The notes under the pieces: model-generated
Database searches by the model: none
What the model saw: only the letters and a program-made list of their open reading frames with translations
What the model was told of the DNA's origin: nothing
Assembly: GCA_017936685.1 (NCBI GenBank)
Contig: JAGBFA010000015.1
Coordinates: 62,001 to 126,000 of the forward strand
Length of the DNA stretch: 64,000 nt
Source of the DNA: Alistipes sp.
GTDB lineage: Bacteria > Bacteroidota > Bacteroidia > Bacteroidales > Rikenellaceae
Direction of reading: 5' to 3'
Position numbers and translations under genes: made by a program
Shown: piece after piece, positions 35,872 to 44,343 of the stretch
Position numbering within the stretch: position 1 is the stretch's first letter
How the letters are laid out: each line of letters opens with the position of its first letter

Positions 35872-36250
35872 ATTTGGGAAAACCGACGCTCCGAGATCAC
35901 AGGACATACCCTATTTCTGTCGGAAATAGATCTGCATGGGGACACCCGATATATACTCTCGTAATACAACAAAAAAGTCCCCCTTTTCAAAGGGGGATTT
36001 AGAGGGATTGTCTGTATCGGATTTTTCGGGTAAAACACCGATCCGAGATCATCGGACATGCCCTATTTCTGACGGAAGTAGATTTGCATGGGGACACCCG
36101 ATATATACTCTCGTAATACAACAAAAAAGTCCCCCTTTTCAAAGGGGGATTTAGAGGGATTGTCTGCACCGGATTTTTCGGGCAAAACACCGATCCGAGA
36201 TCATCGGACATGCCTTATTTCTGACGGAAATAAATTTGCATGGGTACACC
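35872..36250. repeat. Tandem array of the der 3' end plus CCCCCTTTT hairpin, 152-bp period
   Basis: About two and a half copies of a 152-bp unit run from about 35872 to 36250, the last running into der itself. Each unit holds, read on the minus strand, GGTGTNCCCATGCA... encoding the last 11 residues of Der ([11 protein letters not shown] and a stop). The two complete spacers carry a perfect hairpin TCCCCCTTTT/AAAGGGGGA at 35978-35997 and 36130-36149, a motif related to dispersed hairpin repeats of many bacteria. The non-functional copies differ from der only at synonymous positions (see findings). Confidence 0.9.
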
Positions 36251-37519
36251 CGAAAAATCCCACTGCTCGCGTATCTTGTTTTCCAGAAAACGACGATACG
36301 ACTCCTTGATATACTGCGGCAGGTTGACGAAGAAGGCGAACTGCGGCGTGGGTGTCGGCAGCTGCGTCACATACTTGATCTTGATATACTTGCCTTTCGT
36401 AGCAGCGGGCGGATAGGCCTCGATCAGCGGCAGCAGGTAGTCGTTCAGCTCGGAGGTCGATATACGTCGTTTGCGCGACTGGTAGACGCGTATGGCCGTC
36501 TGCAACACATCGAGTATGCGCTGCTTGTTGATCACCGAAGTGAAGATGATCGGAATATCGTCGAACGGTGCCAGCTTCTTCTGCAAATACTCGCGCCACT
36601 CCTTCATCGTATTGCTGCTCTTCTCGATCAGATCCCACTTGTTGACCACTATCACGCAACCCTTGCGGTTGCGGACGATAAGGTTGTGTATATTGAGATC
36701 CTGCGACTCGATGCCCTGCTCGGCATCGAGCATCAGTATGCAGACATCGGAGTTTTCGATGGCGCGTATCGAACGCATGACCGAATAGAATTCGAGATCC
36801 TCCGTCACCTTGCCCTTCTTGCGCATGCCGGCCGTATCGATCAGATAGAAATCCATGCCGAACATGTTGTAACGCGTGTGTATCGAGTCGCGCGTGGTGC
36901 CGGCCACCGACGTTACGATGTTGCGCTCGCGACCGAGCAGGGCGTTGGTCATCGACGACTTGCCCACATTGGGCCGTCCGACGATGGCTATGCGCGGCAG
37001 GTCGGCATCGTACTCGGCCGTGGTATCCTCGGGCAGAGCCGCCAAAATCGCGTCCATCATGTCGCCCGTGCCGCTGCCCGACATCGAGCTGATGCAGAAC
37101 GGCTCGCCCAGTCCCAGCGAATAGAACTCGTGCGACTGGTAGATAAGATCGTAGGTATCGACCTTGTTGCAGATGAGCATCACCTTCTTGCCCGAGCGGC
37201 GAAGTATGTCGGCCATCATCATATCCAGATCGGTGATGCCCGTGCGCACCTCCACCAGAAACAGTATCAGATCGGCCTCGTCGATTGCCAGCAGAACCTG
37301 TCGGCGTATCTCGTCTTCGAATATATCGTCCGAATTTACCGTATAACCTCCCGTGTCGATCACCGAGAACTCCTTGCCGTTCCAGTCGGTATGGCCGTAG
37401 TGGCGGTCGCGCGTGGTGCCGGCAGTCTCGTCGACGATGGCCTGACGCTGACCCACCAGACGGTTGAACAGCGTGCTCTTGCCCACATTAGGACGGCCTA
37501 CAATAGCTACTAAACTCAT
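36215..37519 (-). CDS. der: GTPase Der (EngA), ribosome assembly
   Basis: A 434-residue double-GTPase that acts in 50S subunit maturation. The first G domain starts [20 protein letters not shown] with G2 TTRDRHY, G3 DTGG and G4 NKVD; the second has [30 protein letters not shown] and NKWDL. The KH-like C-terminal domain follows and ends [12 protein letters not shown]. The start is the minus-strand ATG at 37519 (MSLVAIVG); the frame open upstream would begin inside the promoter. The true 3' end is repeated twice further downstream. Confidence 0.97.
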   Translation of the reverse strand: MSLVAIVGRPNVGKSTLFNRLVGQRQAIVDETAGTTRDRHYGHTDWNGKEFSVIDTGGYTVNSDDIFEDEIRRQVLLAIDEADLILFLVEVRTGITDLDMMMADILRRSGKKVMLICNKVDTYDLIYQSHEFYSLGLGEPFCISSMSGSGTGDMMDAILAALPEDTTAEYDADLPRIAIVGRPNVGKSSMTNALLGRERNIVTSVAGTTRDSIHTRYNMFGMDFYLIDTAGMRKKGKVTEDLEFYSVMRSIRAIENSDVCILMLDAEQGIESQDLNIHNLIVRNRKGCVIVVNKWDLIEKSSNTMKEWREYLQKKLAPFDDIPIIFTSVINKQRILDVLQTAIRVYQSRKRRISTSELNDYLLPLIEAYPPAATKGKYIKIKYVTQLPTPTPQFAFFVNLPQYIKESYRRFLENKIREQWDFSGVPMQIYFRQK

Positions 37520-37594
37520 AATGGTTTCAATATTTAACAATTTGCATCGACCCGGATATCGCATCTGTGTCGGCCCCCGATTGCGAAGGCGTTG

Positions 37595-37602
37595 CAAAGA
37601 TA
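37595..37602 (-). promoter_or_regulatory. -7 box (TATCTTTG) of der
   Basis: On the minus strand a perfect TATCTTTG lies 75 bases before the der ATG; TTTC at the 19-base spacing is a weak -33 element. It rules out the longer in-frame start near 37597. Confidence 0.6.
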
Positions 37603-37671
37603 AGGCAATTCGGCGAATTGAGAAAGTTTTGCGAAATAATTGATGATCTCTATTCGATATTTAGGAAAAAA

Positions 37672-37692
37672 TTATAACTTTGAAAGTTATAA
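37672..37692 (+). promoter_or_regulatory. Palindromic operator overlapping the -7 box of the MFS gene
   Basis: TTATAACTTT (37672-37681), one G, AAAGTTATAA (37683-37692) is a perfect 10-bp inverted repeat. It contains the -7 box TAACTTTG (37675-37682). A regulator bound here would block polymerase, so this is a likely repressor operator. Confidence 0.65.
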
Positions 37693-37711
37693 CGAAGCTA
37701 TTTTTATATTT

Positions 37712-38866
37712 ATGAGTATAACTTCCGTCAACAAATCCACATTGTATCCCGCCCTTATGGGATTCTTTATCATGGGATTCTGCGACATAATCGCCCCTAT
37801 TACAGGTAAGATCTCCGAACAATACGCCGACCATGCGGCACTGGTAAGTTTCCTGCCGTCGATGGTATTTCTGTGGCTTCTGCTACTCTCCACGCCGCTG
37901 GCGTCGCTGGCCAACCGCCGCGGCCGCAAATTCGTGGCTCTGATCGGCTATGCCTTGACCATAGCCGGACTGACGATCCCGTTCGCCGCAGGCAAAGGCT
38001 GCGATCTTATATGGTATTTCATCGGCTTTGCACTGGTTGGCATGGGCAATACGGCCGTGCAGGTGGCCGTCAATCCCATGTTGGCGATGATCGTCCCCGA
38101 AGCCAAGATGACGAGTTATCTGACCGTCGGCCAGATATGCCGCAACATATCCATCATGCTCGTCGGCCCGCTGGTGCTGCTCTTGGGTGCCGACTGGTCG
38201 CTGCTCTTCGTCATATATGCCGCCCTTACGGTCATAGGTGCTGCGGCCATGTGGCGGTCGCCGCTGCAAGATGCGGCCGCAAGCGGCACGCGCTCGGTAA
38301 GCATGGCCGACTGTTTCCGACTTCTGGGCAACAGCCGCGTGGCAATGTGCGCCATAGGCATAGGTGCAATCATCGCGTGCGACGTGGCCGTGGGCACGCT
38401 GTCGTCGATGCTGATCGACAGCGACAACTCTATACTCACCTCGACGGGCTTCTACGCCTGCCGCATAGTCGGCACGATAGTGGGTGCCGTGGTGCTGGCA
38501 CGCTACTCCGAGGTGCTGTATCTGCGATGGAACATGCTCGCCGCACTCGCCCTCACGCTCGTACTGCTGCTCTGCCGTCAGGAGTGGGCCATATTCGCCG
38601 CCTCGGGCATGATCGGCTTCACCTTCTCGTGCGTATTCGCTTCGCTCTACGCCGTGGCCACCAAGGCTGTCGCTCCGGCGCAGGCCAATGCCGTCTCGGG
38701 ACTGCTGATACTGTTCATCTCGGCCGGTGCAGTATCCAGCCCTGTCGTCAGCGCGATAATCCGCGCTGCGGGAGGTGCGGTCAACTACGGCGTGCTGTTT
38801 CTGGTGCCGTGCCTGCTCTATATATTGTGGATAACATTCAAGCTCGACCGCCCGTGCGTAAATTGA
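37712..38866 (+). CDS. MFS sugar permease, FucP/glucose-galactose type
   Basis: A 384-residue major facilitator protein with 12 predicted helices. It resembles the sugar:proton symporters of the FucP/GluP group in Bacteroidetes: start MSITSVNKSTLYPALMGFFIMGFCDIIAP, loop LANRRGRKFVALIGYAL, paired NTAVQVAVNPMLAMIVPEAKMTSYLTVGQICRN and the late helices SGMIGFTFSCVFASLYAVAT and ANAVSGLLILFISAGAVSSPV. The start at 37712 lies 29 bases after the -7 box. The outer-membrane protein gene starts at its stop codon. The substrate is probably a hexose, which is inference from the subfamily. Confidence 0.85.
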   Translation: MSITSVNKSTLYPALMGFFIMGFCDIIAPITGKISEQYADHAALVSFLPSMVFLWLLLLSTPLASLANRRGRKFVALIGYALTIAGLTIPFAAGKGCDLIWYFIGFALVGMGNTAVQVAVNPMLAMIVPEAKMTSYLTVGQICRNISIMLVGPLVLLLGADWSLLFVIYAALTVIGAAAMWRSPLQDAAASGTRSVSMADCFRLLGNSRVAMCAIGIGAIIACDVAVGTLSSMLIDSDNSILTSTGFYACRIVGTIVGAVVLARYSEVLYLRWNMLAALALTLVLLLCRQEWAIFAASGMIGFTFSCVFASLYAVATKAVAPAQANAVSGLLILFISAGAVSSPVVSAIIRAAGGAVNYGVLFLVPCLLYILWITFKLDRPCVN

Positions 38867-39477
38867 TGCTCATAGCACTATTGGCGATAACGCTCCTCTC
38901 GGCCGAAGCCCAAAACTACATGGGCCTCTACGGCCGCGAGCCCCGGCCTCTGCTCTCCACCGAGTGGGGCATAGGCATAGGCCCGGCCTACACGGGGATC
39001 GATCCGCAGGGAGCCGACACCGGAGTCACGCTCTCTCCGCGGCTGTGGTTGGGCGGATATATGGGCATGTCGCTGCTCATAGGCCGCTATTTCGCCATGC
39101 ACGCAGAGATCGACTACATGTTCGGCAACATCATGGCCAGTAGCGACGATGTGCGGCACAAGGTCAAATCACGCTCGATAGAGGTGCCCATAATGATGTC
39201 GTACCGCGCATGGGACATTGTGCGGCTCAACGTCGGAGTCTCGATAACCGCGATGGACCGTTCGCGCTATGTCGACTCAAAAGACACCACTATGGAGTTC
39301 GGTGCCGTGCGCCCCACATGGAACTTCGTCGTCGGTGCGGGCATAACGCTCGGGCGGCGACTGCTGATAGAGGCGCGTTACACAAGAGCGTTGCAGCGCA
39401 CGCTCAACTATTTCGAGGGTCGGGAGTTCCGCTCCGACTCTTACAGAGTATCATTGACTGCCGGAATATTGTTTTGA
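38854..39477 (+). CDS. Outer-membrane beta-barrel protein, small
   Basis: A 207-residue exported protein. Starting at the GTG at 38854 gives a good signal peptide (MRKLMLIALLAITLLSAEAQN); the ATG at 38866, which overlaps the MFS stop as TGATG, would lack the basic start and remains possible. The mature part consists of alternating strands with aromatic and Gly residues (GIGIGPAYTGIDPQG, SPRLWLGGYMGMSLLIGRYFAMHAEIDYMFGN, FVVGAGITLGRRLLIEARYTRAL) and ends in SLTAGILF with a terminal Phe, so it is a porin-like or OmpA-type barrel of unknown role. It sits between the MFS permease and phoH. Confidence 0.75.
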   Translation: MRKLMLIALLAITLLSAEAQNYMGLYGREPRPLLSTEWGIGIGPAYTGIDPQGADTGVTLSPRLWLGGYMGMSLLIGRYFAMHAEIDYMFGNIMASSDDVRHKVKSRSIEVPIMMSYRAWDIVRLNVGVSITAMDRSRYVDSKDTTMEFGAVRPTWNFVVGAGITLGRRLLIEARYTRALQRTLNYFEGREFRSDSYRVSLTAGILF

Positions 39478-39482
39478 CGAAA

Positions 39483-40472
39483 ATGGGAGAATCTATAACA
39501 AAAGAGATATTGATAGAGGGCGTATCGGCGCGCGATCTGTACGGCGCGAACGGAGTCTACCTCGAACAGATAGCCGCCTTGAACCCGCGTTTGAAGATCA
39601 TAGCGCGCGGTGACAGCATGAAGGCTCTCGGAGCCGAAGAGGACGTCGAGCGGTTCGAGCACAAGATGAAGGCTCTGATAGCCTATTACGCCAAATACGG
39701 ACACATATCGCCCGAGGTGGTGTCGCAGTCGTTCGCATCGGGATTCGAGGAGCGCGGAGCCGAGGCTCCCGCCTCGGATAAAGATGTCATAGTCTACGGC
39801 AACAACGGAGTGGCCATACGCGCCCGCACCGTCAACCAGCAGCGGCTGGTCGACCAGTACACGCGCAACGATCTGATCTTCGCCGTGGGTCCCGCCGGCT
39901 CAGGCAAGACCTACACGGCCATAGCCTTAGCCGTCAGAGCACTGAAAGAGAAGGAGGTACGCCGCATAATCCTCACGCGTCCGGCCGTGGAGGCGGGCGA
40001 AAAGTTGGGATTCCTGCCGGGCGACATGAAAGAGAAGCTCGACCCCTATCTGCAACCGTTGTACGACGCTCTGAACGACATGATTCCGGCGGCCAGATTA
40101 CAGAAATATATCGAGGAGGGCACGGTGCAGATAGCACCGCTGGCCTACATGCGCGGCCGCACGCTCGACAACGCCTTCGTCATATTGGACGAGGCGCAGA
40201 ACACCACCCTGTCGCAGATAAAGATGTTCCTCACGCGCATGGGGCGCAACGCCAAGTTCATCGTAACGGGCGACGTGACGCAGATCGACCTACCCCGCCG
40301 CTCCGACAGCGGACTCACGCGCGCCATGACTACGCTCTCCGGCATCGAGGGCATAGCGGCCGTGGAGTTCGACAAGCGCGATATAGTACGTCACCCGTTG
40401 GTCAAGCACATAGTCGACGCATTCGAGCGCAGAGACCGGCTCGAAGAGAGTCTCAAACAGGACAAACAATAG
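39483..40472 (+). CDS. phoH: PhoH-family ATPase
   Basis: A 329-residue PhoH-like protein with an N-terminal nucleic-acid-binding region (about residues 1-110, including [14 protein letters not shown]) and the ATPase domain: Walker [53 protein letters not shown], Walker [21 protein letters not shown], and [18 protein letters not shown]. This family is a helicase-related RNA-binding ATPase, often beside ybeY. It starts five bases after the barrel gene stop and precedes PepD by 28 bases, in a single plus-strand unit. Confidence 0.93.
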   Translation: MGESITKEILIEGVSARDLYGANGVYLEQIAALNPRLKIIARGDSMKALGAEEDVERFEHKMKALIAYYAKYGHISPEVVSQSFASGFEERGAEAPASDKDVIVYGNNGVAIRARTVNQQRLVDQYTRNDLIFAVGPAGSGKTYTAIALAVRALKEKEVRRIILTRPAVEAGEKLGFLPGDMKEKLDPYLQPLYDALNDMIPAARLQKYIEEGTVQIAPLAYMRGRTLDNAFVILDEAQNTTLSQIKMFLTRMGRNAKFIVTGDVTQIDLPRRSDSGLTRAMTTLSGIEGIAAVEFDKRDIVRHPLVKHIVDAFERRDRLEESLKQDKQ

Positions 40473-40500
40473 ATTATTAACCTTATAAAACCCATCTGTC

Positions 40501-41961
40501 ATGGATAAGAATTTGAAATCGTTGTCTCCGGCATTGGTCTGGAAGCACTTTGCCGAGATCGTCGGCATACCGCGCCCGTCGCATCACGAAGAGAAGATAC
40601 GCCGCTATATTCTCGATTTCGCAGCCGCTCACGGACTCGAACACAAGGAGGACGAGGCGCACAACGTATATATCCGCAAACCGGCCACTCCCGGCATGGA
40701 GAACCGCAAGGGCATCATCATGCAGGCTCATCTGGACATGGTGCCCCAGAAGAACAACGACAAGGTGTTCGACTTCGAGAACGATCCCATCGAGGCCTAC
40801 ATCGACGGCGAGTGGGTGACGGCCAACGGAACGACGCTCGGAGCCGACAACGGCATCGGCGTGGCTGCGGCTCTGGCCGTATTGGAGGACGAGAATTTGG
40901 AGCACGGCGATATAGAGGCTCTCTTCACCGCCACCGAGGAGACGGGTATGGACGGTGCATTCGGCCTGCAAGCGGGGCTGCTCAAAGGCCAGATTCTGCT
41001 CAACCTCGACTCGGAGACCGAGGGCGAGCTGTATGTGGGCTGCGCCGGAGGTCTGGACGCCAACATAGAGTTCAAATATAACGCGCAGCAGATCGAGCCG
41101 GTATTCGCCGCGTATCGTCTCTCGGTGAAGGGCTGCAAGGGCGGTCACTCGGGCATTCAGATCGTATGCCAGCGCGCCAACGCCAATAAACTGCTGTTCC
41201 GTCTGCTGCGTCAGGAGTCGATAGCTCACGGTCTGGAACTGGCATCGGTCGACGGCGGCGGTCTGCGCAACGCCATTCCGCGCGAGGCAACGGCGGTCGT
41301 CATCGTGCGCGAGAGCGACAAGGCACTGTTCGAATCGAACGTAAAGGCTTTCGAGAAGATAGCACAAAAGGAGTTCGCCTCGGTGGAGGACTCAATCTCG
41401 GTAACGGCCGAGAGCGTGGAGTGCCCCCTGAGCATCATACCCCACGACGTGGCCACCAAGCTCATTCGCGCCGTCTGCGGCTGTCCCAACGGCGTAATCT
41501 ACATGTCGACCTCGATGGAGGGATTGGTACAGACCTCGTCGAACCTGGCACGCGTGGTATCCGACGGCTCGACGATCCGCATACAGTGCCTGCTGCGCAG
41601 CTCGGTCGATACGCAGAAAGCCGAACTGGCAGGAGCCATAGCATCGGTGTTCGAGCTGGCAGGCGCAGAGGTGCGCATGGAGGGTGCGTACAGCGGCTGG
41701 AACCCCGACATGTCGTCGCCCATACTCCGCACGATGATAGAATCGTATGAATCGCTCTACGGCCGCAAGCCGTCGGTAACGGCAATACACGCCGGTCTGG
41801 AATGCGGCATCATAGGCGCGAAATATCCCGGCATGGATATGATCTCGTTCGGCCCGACGATCTGCTACCCCCACTCTCCCGACGAGAAGGTGGAGATAGC
41901 TTCGGTCGAGAAGTTCTACGATTTCCTGCTTCACACCCTGCGTCACGCACCGCTGAAATAG
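40501..41961 (+). CDS. pepD: Aminoacyl-histidine dipeptidase (PepD, Xaa-His dipeptidase)
   Basis: A 486-residue M20 metallopeptidase that hydrolyses beta-alanyl-histidine and other Xaa-His dipeptides. Binuclear zinc-site motifs are present: IIMQAHLDMVPQ (His, Asp), LGADNGIGVAAALA (bridging Asp), ALFTATEETGMDGAFGL (Glu-Glu), SETEGELYVGCAGG, the KGGHSGIQI His, and the C-terminal IHAGLECGIIGAKYPGMDMISFGPT with its His. Length agrees with the family. The lipid kinase gene starts at the very next base after its stop codon. Confidence 0.95.
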   Translation: MDKNLKSLSPALVWKHFAEIVGIPRPSHHEEKIRRYILDFAAAHGLEHKEDEAHNVYIRKPATPGMENRKGIIMQAHLDMVPQKNNDKVFDFENDPIEAYIDGEWVTANGTTLGADNGIGVAAALAVLEDENLEHGDIEALFTATEETGMDGAFGLQAGLLKGQILLNLDSETEGELYVGCAGGLDANIEFKYNAQQIEPVFAAYRLSVKGCKGGHSGIQIVCQRANANKLLFRLLRQESIAHGLELASVDGGGLRNAIPREATAVVIVRESDKALFESNVKAFEKIAQKEFASVEDSISVTAESVECPLSIIPHDVATKLIRAVCGCPNGVIYMSTSMEGLVQTSSNLARVVSDGSTIRIQCLLRSSVDTQKAELAGAIASVFELAGAEVRMEGAYSGWNPDMSSPILRTMIESYESLYGRKPSVTAIHAGLECGIIGAKYPGMDMISFGPTICYPHSPDEKVEIASVEKFYDFLLHTLRHAPLK

Positions 41962-42966
41962 ATGGACAGACAAACAGATACAGCAACACCAGAGCGCAAC
42001 GGCGACGGCGGCGAGGCCAAATGGTTCGTCGTCGTCAACCCCGTTGCCGGCTCGGGCTGCGGGTTGACCGACTGGCCGCAGATATCGAAACTGCTGCGCG
42101 ACCACGACATCATCTGCGAACCGGTATTCACCGAACATAAGTGCCATGCCACGGAACTTACGGTGGAGGCGGTCAACATGGGCTACCGCCATATCATCGT
42201 CGTGGGCGGCGACGGCACGCTGCACGAGGTGGTCAACGGATTGTTCATACAGACCCGTGTCGTCCCTGCCGATGTGACCATAGCCGTCATAGCTGTGGGT
42301 ACGGGCAACGACTGGATCCGCATGTACGGCATACCGAAACACTACTCCGAGGCCATACGCGCCATCAAGGAGGGTTACACCTTCTTGCAGGACGTGGCCG
42401 AGGTCGACTACGAGGAGTCGCATTTCCGGCAGATGCGCTATATGGCCAATGTGGCCGGCATAGGCTTCGATGCCTCGGTCAACCACATCTACCAGCATCT
42501 GAAAACAAAGGGACGAACCGGCCGCGGCAGCTACCTGTGGAGCATGGCACGGGCCTTCTTCTCATACAAATCGACAGGTGTCAAGGTGTGGATCGACGAT
42601 CGGCTGATATACAACAACCTGCTGTTCAGCATCGCCATCGGTATCGGCAAGTACAACGGCGGCGGTATGCAGCAGCTGCCGGCAGCCGTGGCCGACGACG
42701 GACTGTTGGATATCACCATGATCAAACCGCTGCACTGGTGGCACATACTCTTCCGTCTGCGGCGACTGTTCAACGGTACGATCTACTCCATAGGTCACGT
42801 GCTGCACGCACAAGGCTCGAAGATACGCATCGAATCGTCGCCCGAGATACCGCTCGAAGTCGACGGCGAGTGGTTGGGTGTGAGTCCGTTCGAGTTCCGC
42901 GTACAGCGGCAGACGGTGAAGGTAATCGTCAACAGGGATTTTCTCGTCAGCTCTTCAAAACGCTGA
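41962..42966 (+). CDS. Diacylglycerol/sphingosine kinase-family lipid kinase
   Basis: A 334-residue protein of the DAGK catalytic family. The nucleotide-binding motifs are visible: FVVVNPVAGSGCG near residue 22-34, and HIIVVGGDGTLHEVVNGLF, then VIAVGTGNDWIRMYG. The C-terminal beta domain includes IEVxxDGEWLGVSPFEFRV. Such enzymes phosphorylate diacylglycerol, sphingoid or other lipids at the inner membrane. It starts one base after the PepD stop and ends the plus-strand unit; a hairpin follows. Confidence 0.9.
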   Translation: MDRQTDTATPERNGDGGEAKWFVVVNPVAGSGCGLTDWPQISKLLRDHDIICEPVFTEHKCHATELTVEAVNMGYRHIIVVGGDGTLHEVVNGLFIQTRVVPADVTIAVIAVGTGNDWIRMYGIPKHYSEAIRAIKEGYTFLQDVAEVDYEESHFRQMRYMANVAGIGFDASVNHIYQHLKTKGRTGRGSYLWSMARAFFSYKSTGVKVWIDDRLIYNNLLFSIAIGIGKYNGGGMQQLPAAVADDGLLDITMIKPLHWWHILFRLRRLFNGTIYSIGHVLHAQGSKIRIESSPEIPLEVDGEWLGVSPFEFRVQRQTVKVIVNRDFLVSSSKR

Positions 42967-42982
42967 ACACCAAACCTAAATT

Positions 42983-43016
42983 GCAACGGGCAGCCTCGCA
43001 AGAGACCGCCCGTTGC
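42983..43016 (+). terminator. Hairpin between the lipid kinase and the minus-strand lipoprotein
   Basis: A perfect 9-bp stem (GCAACGGGC and GCCCGTTGC) with a 16-base loop lies 17 bases after the kinase stop. The T-run is poor, so termination here is likely but not certain. Confidence 0.5.
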
Positions 43017-43054
43017 TACTATATACGGAGAACTTTTATATTAATGTCGCATCT

Positions 43055-43624
43055 CTACTCGGTTACGATCGTCTCATCGATCACTACCGTCCAATCGAAC
43101 AGATCGGCCGCACACTGCTGCTGGAAGCGCGCCATCTGCGAGTAGCTGGTGGTATCGGCCATGATAGCCTGGAAGAATGCCTGCGTCGACGGATAGTAGT
43201 TGTCGACCTTGTCGGCGAAACACTTGTAGAAGGCGTGCTGCGCATCGCGGCTCAAACCGTCGGGCAGTACACCCTGCGCCACAAGATAGGGATAGGGATA
43301 TATGTTACGCATGTTGTGTGCATCGGCATCGAGCTGATTGACGATCGTCGACACCACATACACCTCGACCGTATCGCCCGATCCGGGCATCTCGATGAAG
43401 GTCGTATATACGGGATAATCGATCTCTATGGCATCGGTCACGTCGTCGGAAAACATGTCGAACTCCTCGTCGTTGAGATTCTGAACATAGATCATGTCGC
43501 GATAGTTTCTCAACTCTTCACGCATCTGGCGACGTTCGTCACGCGACCACTTGTTTTTCGATGAGCAGCCGACGACAGAGACCGCCACCGCAAGAATACC
43601 GATTGAAAGCAGAAACTTTTTCAT
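43055..43624 (-). CDS. Lipoprotein of unknown function
   Basis: A 189-residue lipoprotein with MKKFLLSIGILAVAVSVVGC and Cys20, then SSKNKWSRDERRQMREELRNYRDM. The rest is mixed alpha/beta with an acidic stretch (NLNDEEFDMFSDDVTDAIEID) and conserved-looking aromatic residues. No known domain is evident. It is transcribed alone, convergent with the lipid kinase. The TAGCTTTG sequence touching its ATG cannot be its promoter box because transcription would start inside the gene. Confidence 0.75.
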   Translation of the reverse strand: MKKFLLSIGILAVAVSVVGCSSKNKWSRDERRQMREELRNYRDMIYVQNLNDEEFDMFSDDVTDAIEIDYPVYTTFIEMPGSGDTVEVYVVSTIVNQLDADAHNMRNIYPYPYLVAQGVLPDGLSRDAQHAFYKCFADKVDNYYPSTQAFFQAIMADTTSYSQMARFQQQCAADLFDWTVVIDETIVTE

Positions 43625-43753
43625 TCAAAGCTAAATTTTGGTTTATACCGCCACTCAGAGCAATAGCCGTGCCAACCGAGCCAGCGGCCGGCATCATAAT
43701 GCAGATATATAGCTCTCCGCAGGACCTTGTTGTCACTCCGATGTGGGGAATAC

Positions 43754-43863
43754 AAATGTCGACCACAAAGCGACGGCTTGCGCCGTTATACAATTCTTAC
43801 CCCAAAACAAATGTCGACCATGGAGCTACGGCTTACGCCGTTTTATAATTCTTACCCCACCCC
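43754..43863. repeat. Tandem 55-bp repeat, two copies
   Basis: Two copies of AAATGTCGACCA..., 55 bases apart (43754 and 43809), each with a short CGGCTTGCGCCG or CGGCTTACGCCG inverted motif and ending CAATTCTTACCCC or TAATTCTTACCCC. There is no open reading frame of note. It lies in the repeat-rich gap before the minus-strand YVDLGLSVKWAT protein. Confidence 0.8.
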
Positions 43864-44056
43864 AACTGCTGCGACAGGCGAGTGCAATCGCTTGCGGATT
43901 GCCGAGCCGCCAAAGCAGTCACGACGCAAAAAGTCGCGCAGCGACGCGGCGTAAACCCCTCCCTCGGGGAAGGGCTTTTGTCGCGCGATTGTTCGCGCTC
44001 CATGTGGGGCGTGGCAGACTCCGTTCGAGTCCCGAGGTGGGGCGTTGACAGGCTAT
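43864..44056. other. Non-coding stretch with short hairpins, nothing assignable
   Basis: The stretch contains small inverted motifs (GTCGCGCAGCGAC; CCCTCCCTCGGGGAAGGG followed by CTTTTG) and pieces resembling the ends of the REP-like family (GTGGGGCGTGGCAGACTCC). I see no gene, promoter pair or RNA fold that I can support here. Confidence 0.4.
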
Positions 44057-44227
44057 CTGTCATGCTGAACGCAGTGAAGCATCTGGTTGGGGTCGACATG
44101 GGCACTTACACTGTCACTCCGAGGAGCAACGCAGTTACGACGTGGGAGTCTCGCCGGCAGAAACGCGGTTATCGGCCACACCAGAGATTCTCACGTCGCG
44201 GTCATCGACCGCTCCTCAGAATGACAG
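44057..44227. repeat. REP-like foldback unit pair
   Basis: The block contains CTGTCATGCTGAACGCAGTGAAGCATCTGGTTGG, then a facing pair: TGTCACTCCGAGGA, hairpin GCAAC-GCA-GTTAC, GACGTGGGAGTCTC, a 33-base centre, GAGATTCTCACGTC, hairpin GCGGTC-ATC-GACCGC, and TCCTCAGAATGACAG. The two halves are inverted copies of the same unit, as in BIMEs. Confidence 0.85.
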
Positions 44228-44276
44228 GACGGAGATATCGGCCACTACTACATCATCGGCCGACAGTGCAATAGAT

Positions 44277-44312
44277 AAGCGGCAACAAACAATCAAAGAT
44301 TTGCTGCCGCTT
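44277..44312 (-). terminator. Hairpin downstream of the minus-strand YVDLGLSVKWAT gene
   Basis: AAGCGGCAACAAA pairs with TTTGCTGCCGCTT (one mismatch) around a 10-base loop, 31 bases after the stop. The T-run is weak, so it is only terminator-like. Confidence 0.5.
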
Positions 44313-44343
44313 GCAATTTTACAGACTACCTCTCGCCATCAGG

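Noticed and set aside
35936..36154. Small proteins from the open frames in the der-tail array
   Set aside because: They run across hairpins and repeated non-coding units, differ in reading frame from the der codons that are kept, and have no recognisable motif.
43626..43633. TAGCTTTG on the minus strand next to the lipoprotein ATG, as a promoter
   Set aside because: It ends one base from the start codon, so transcription would begin inside a gene whose signal peptide clearly starts at that ATG. Probably chance.
44021..44040. CCGTTCGAGTCCCGAGG as a tRNA T-arm remnant
   Set aside because: Only the T-loop-like bases match; there is no acceptor, D- or anticodon arm nearby, and the segment belongs to a repeat-like stretch.
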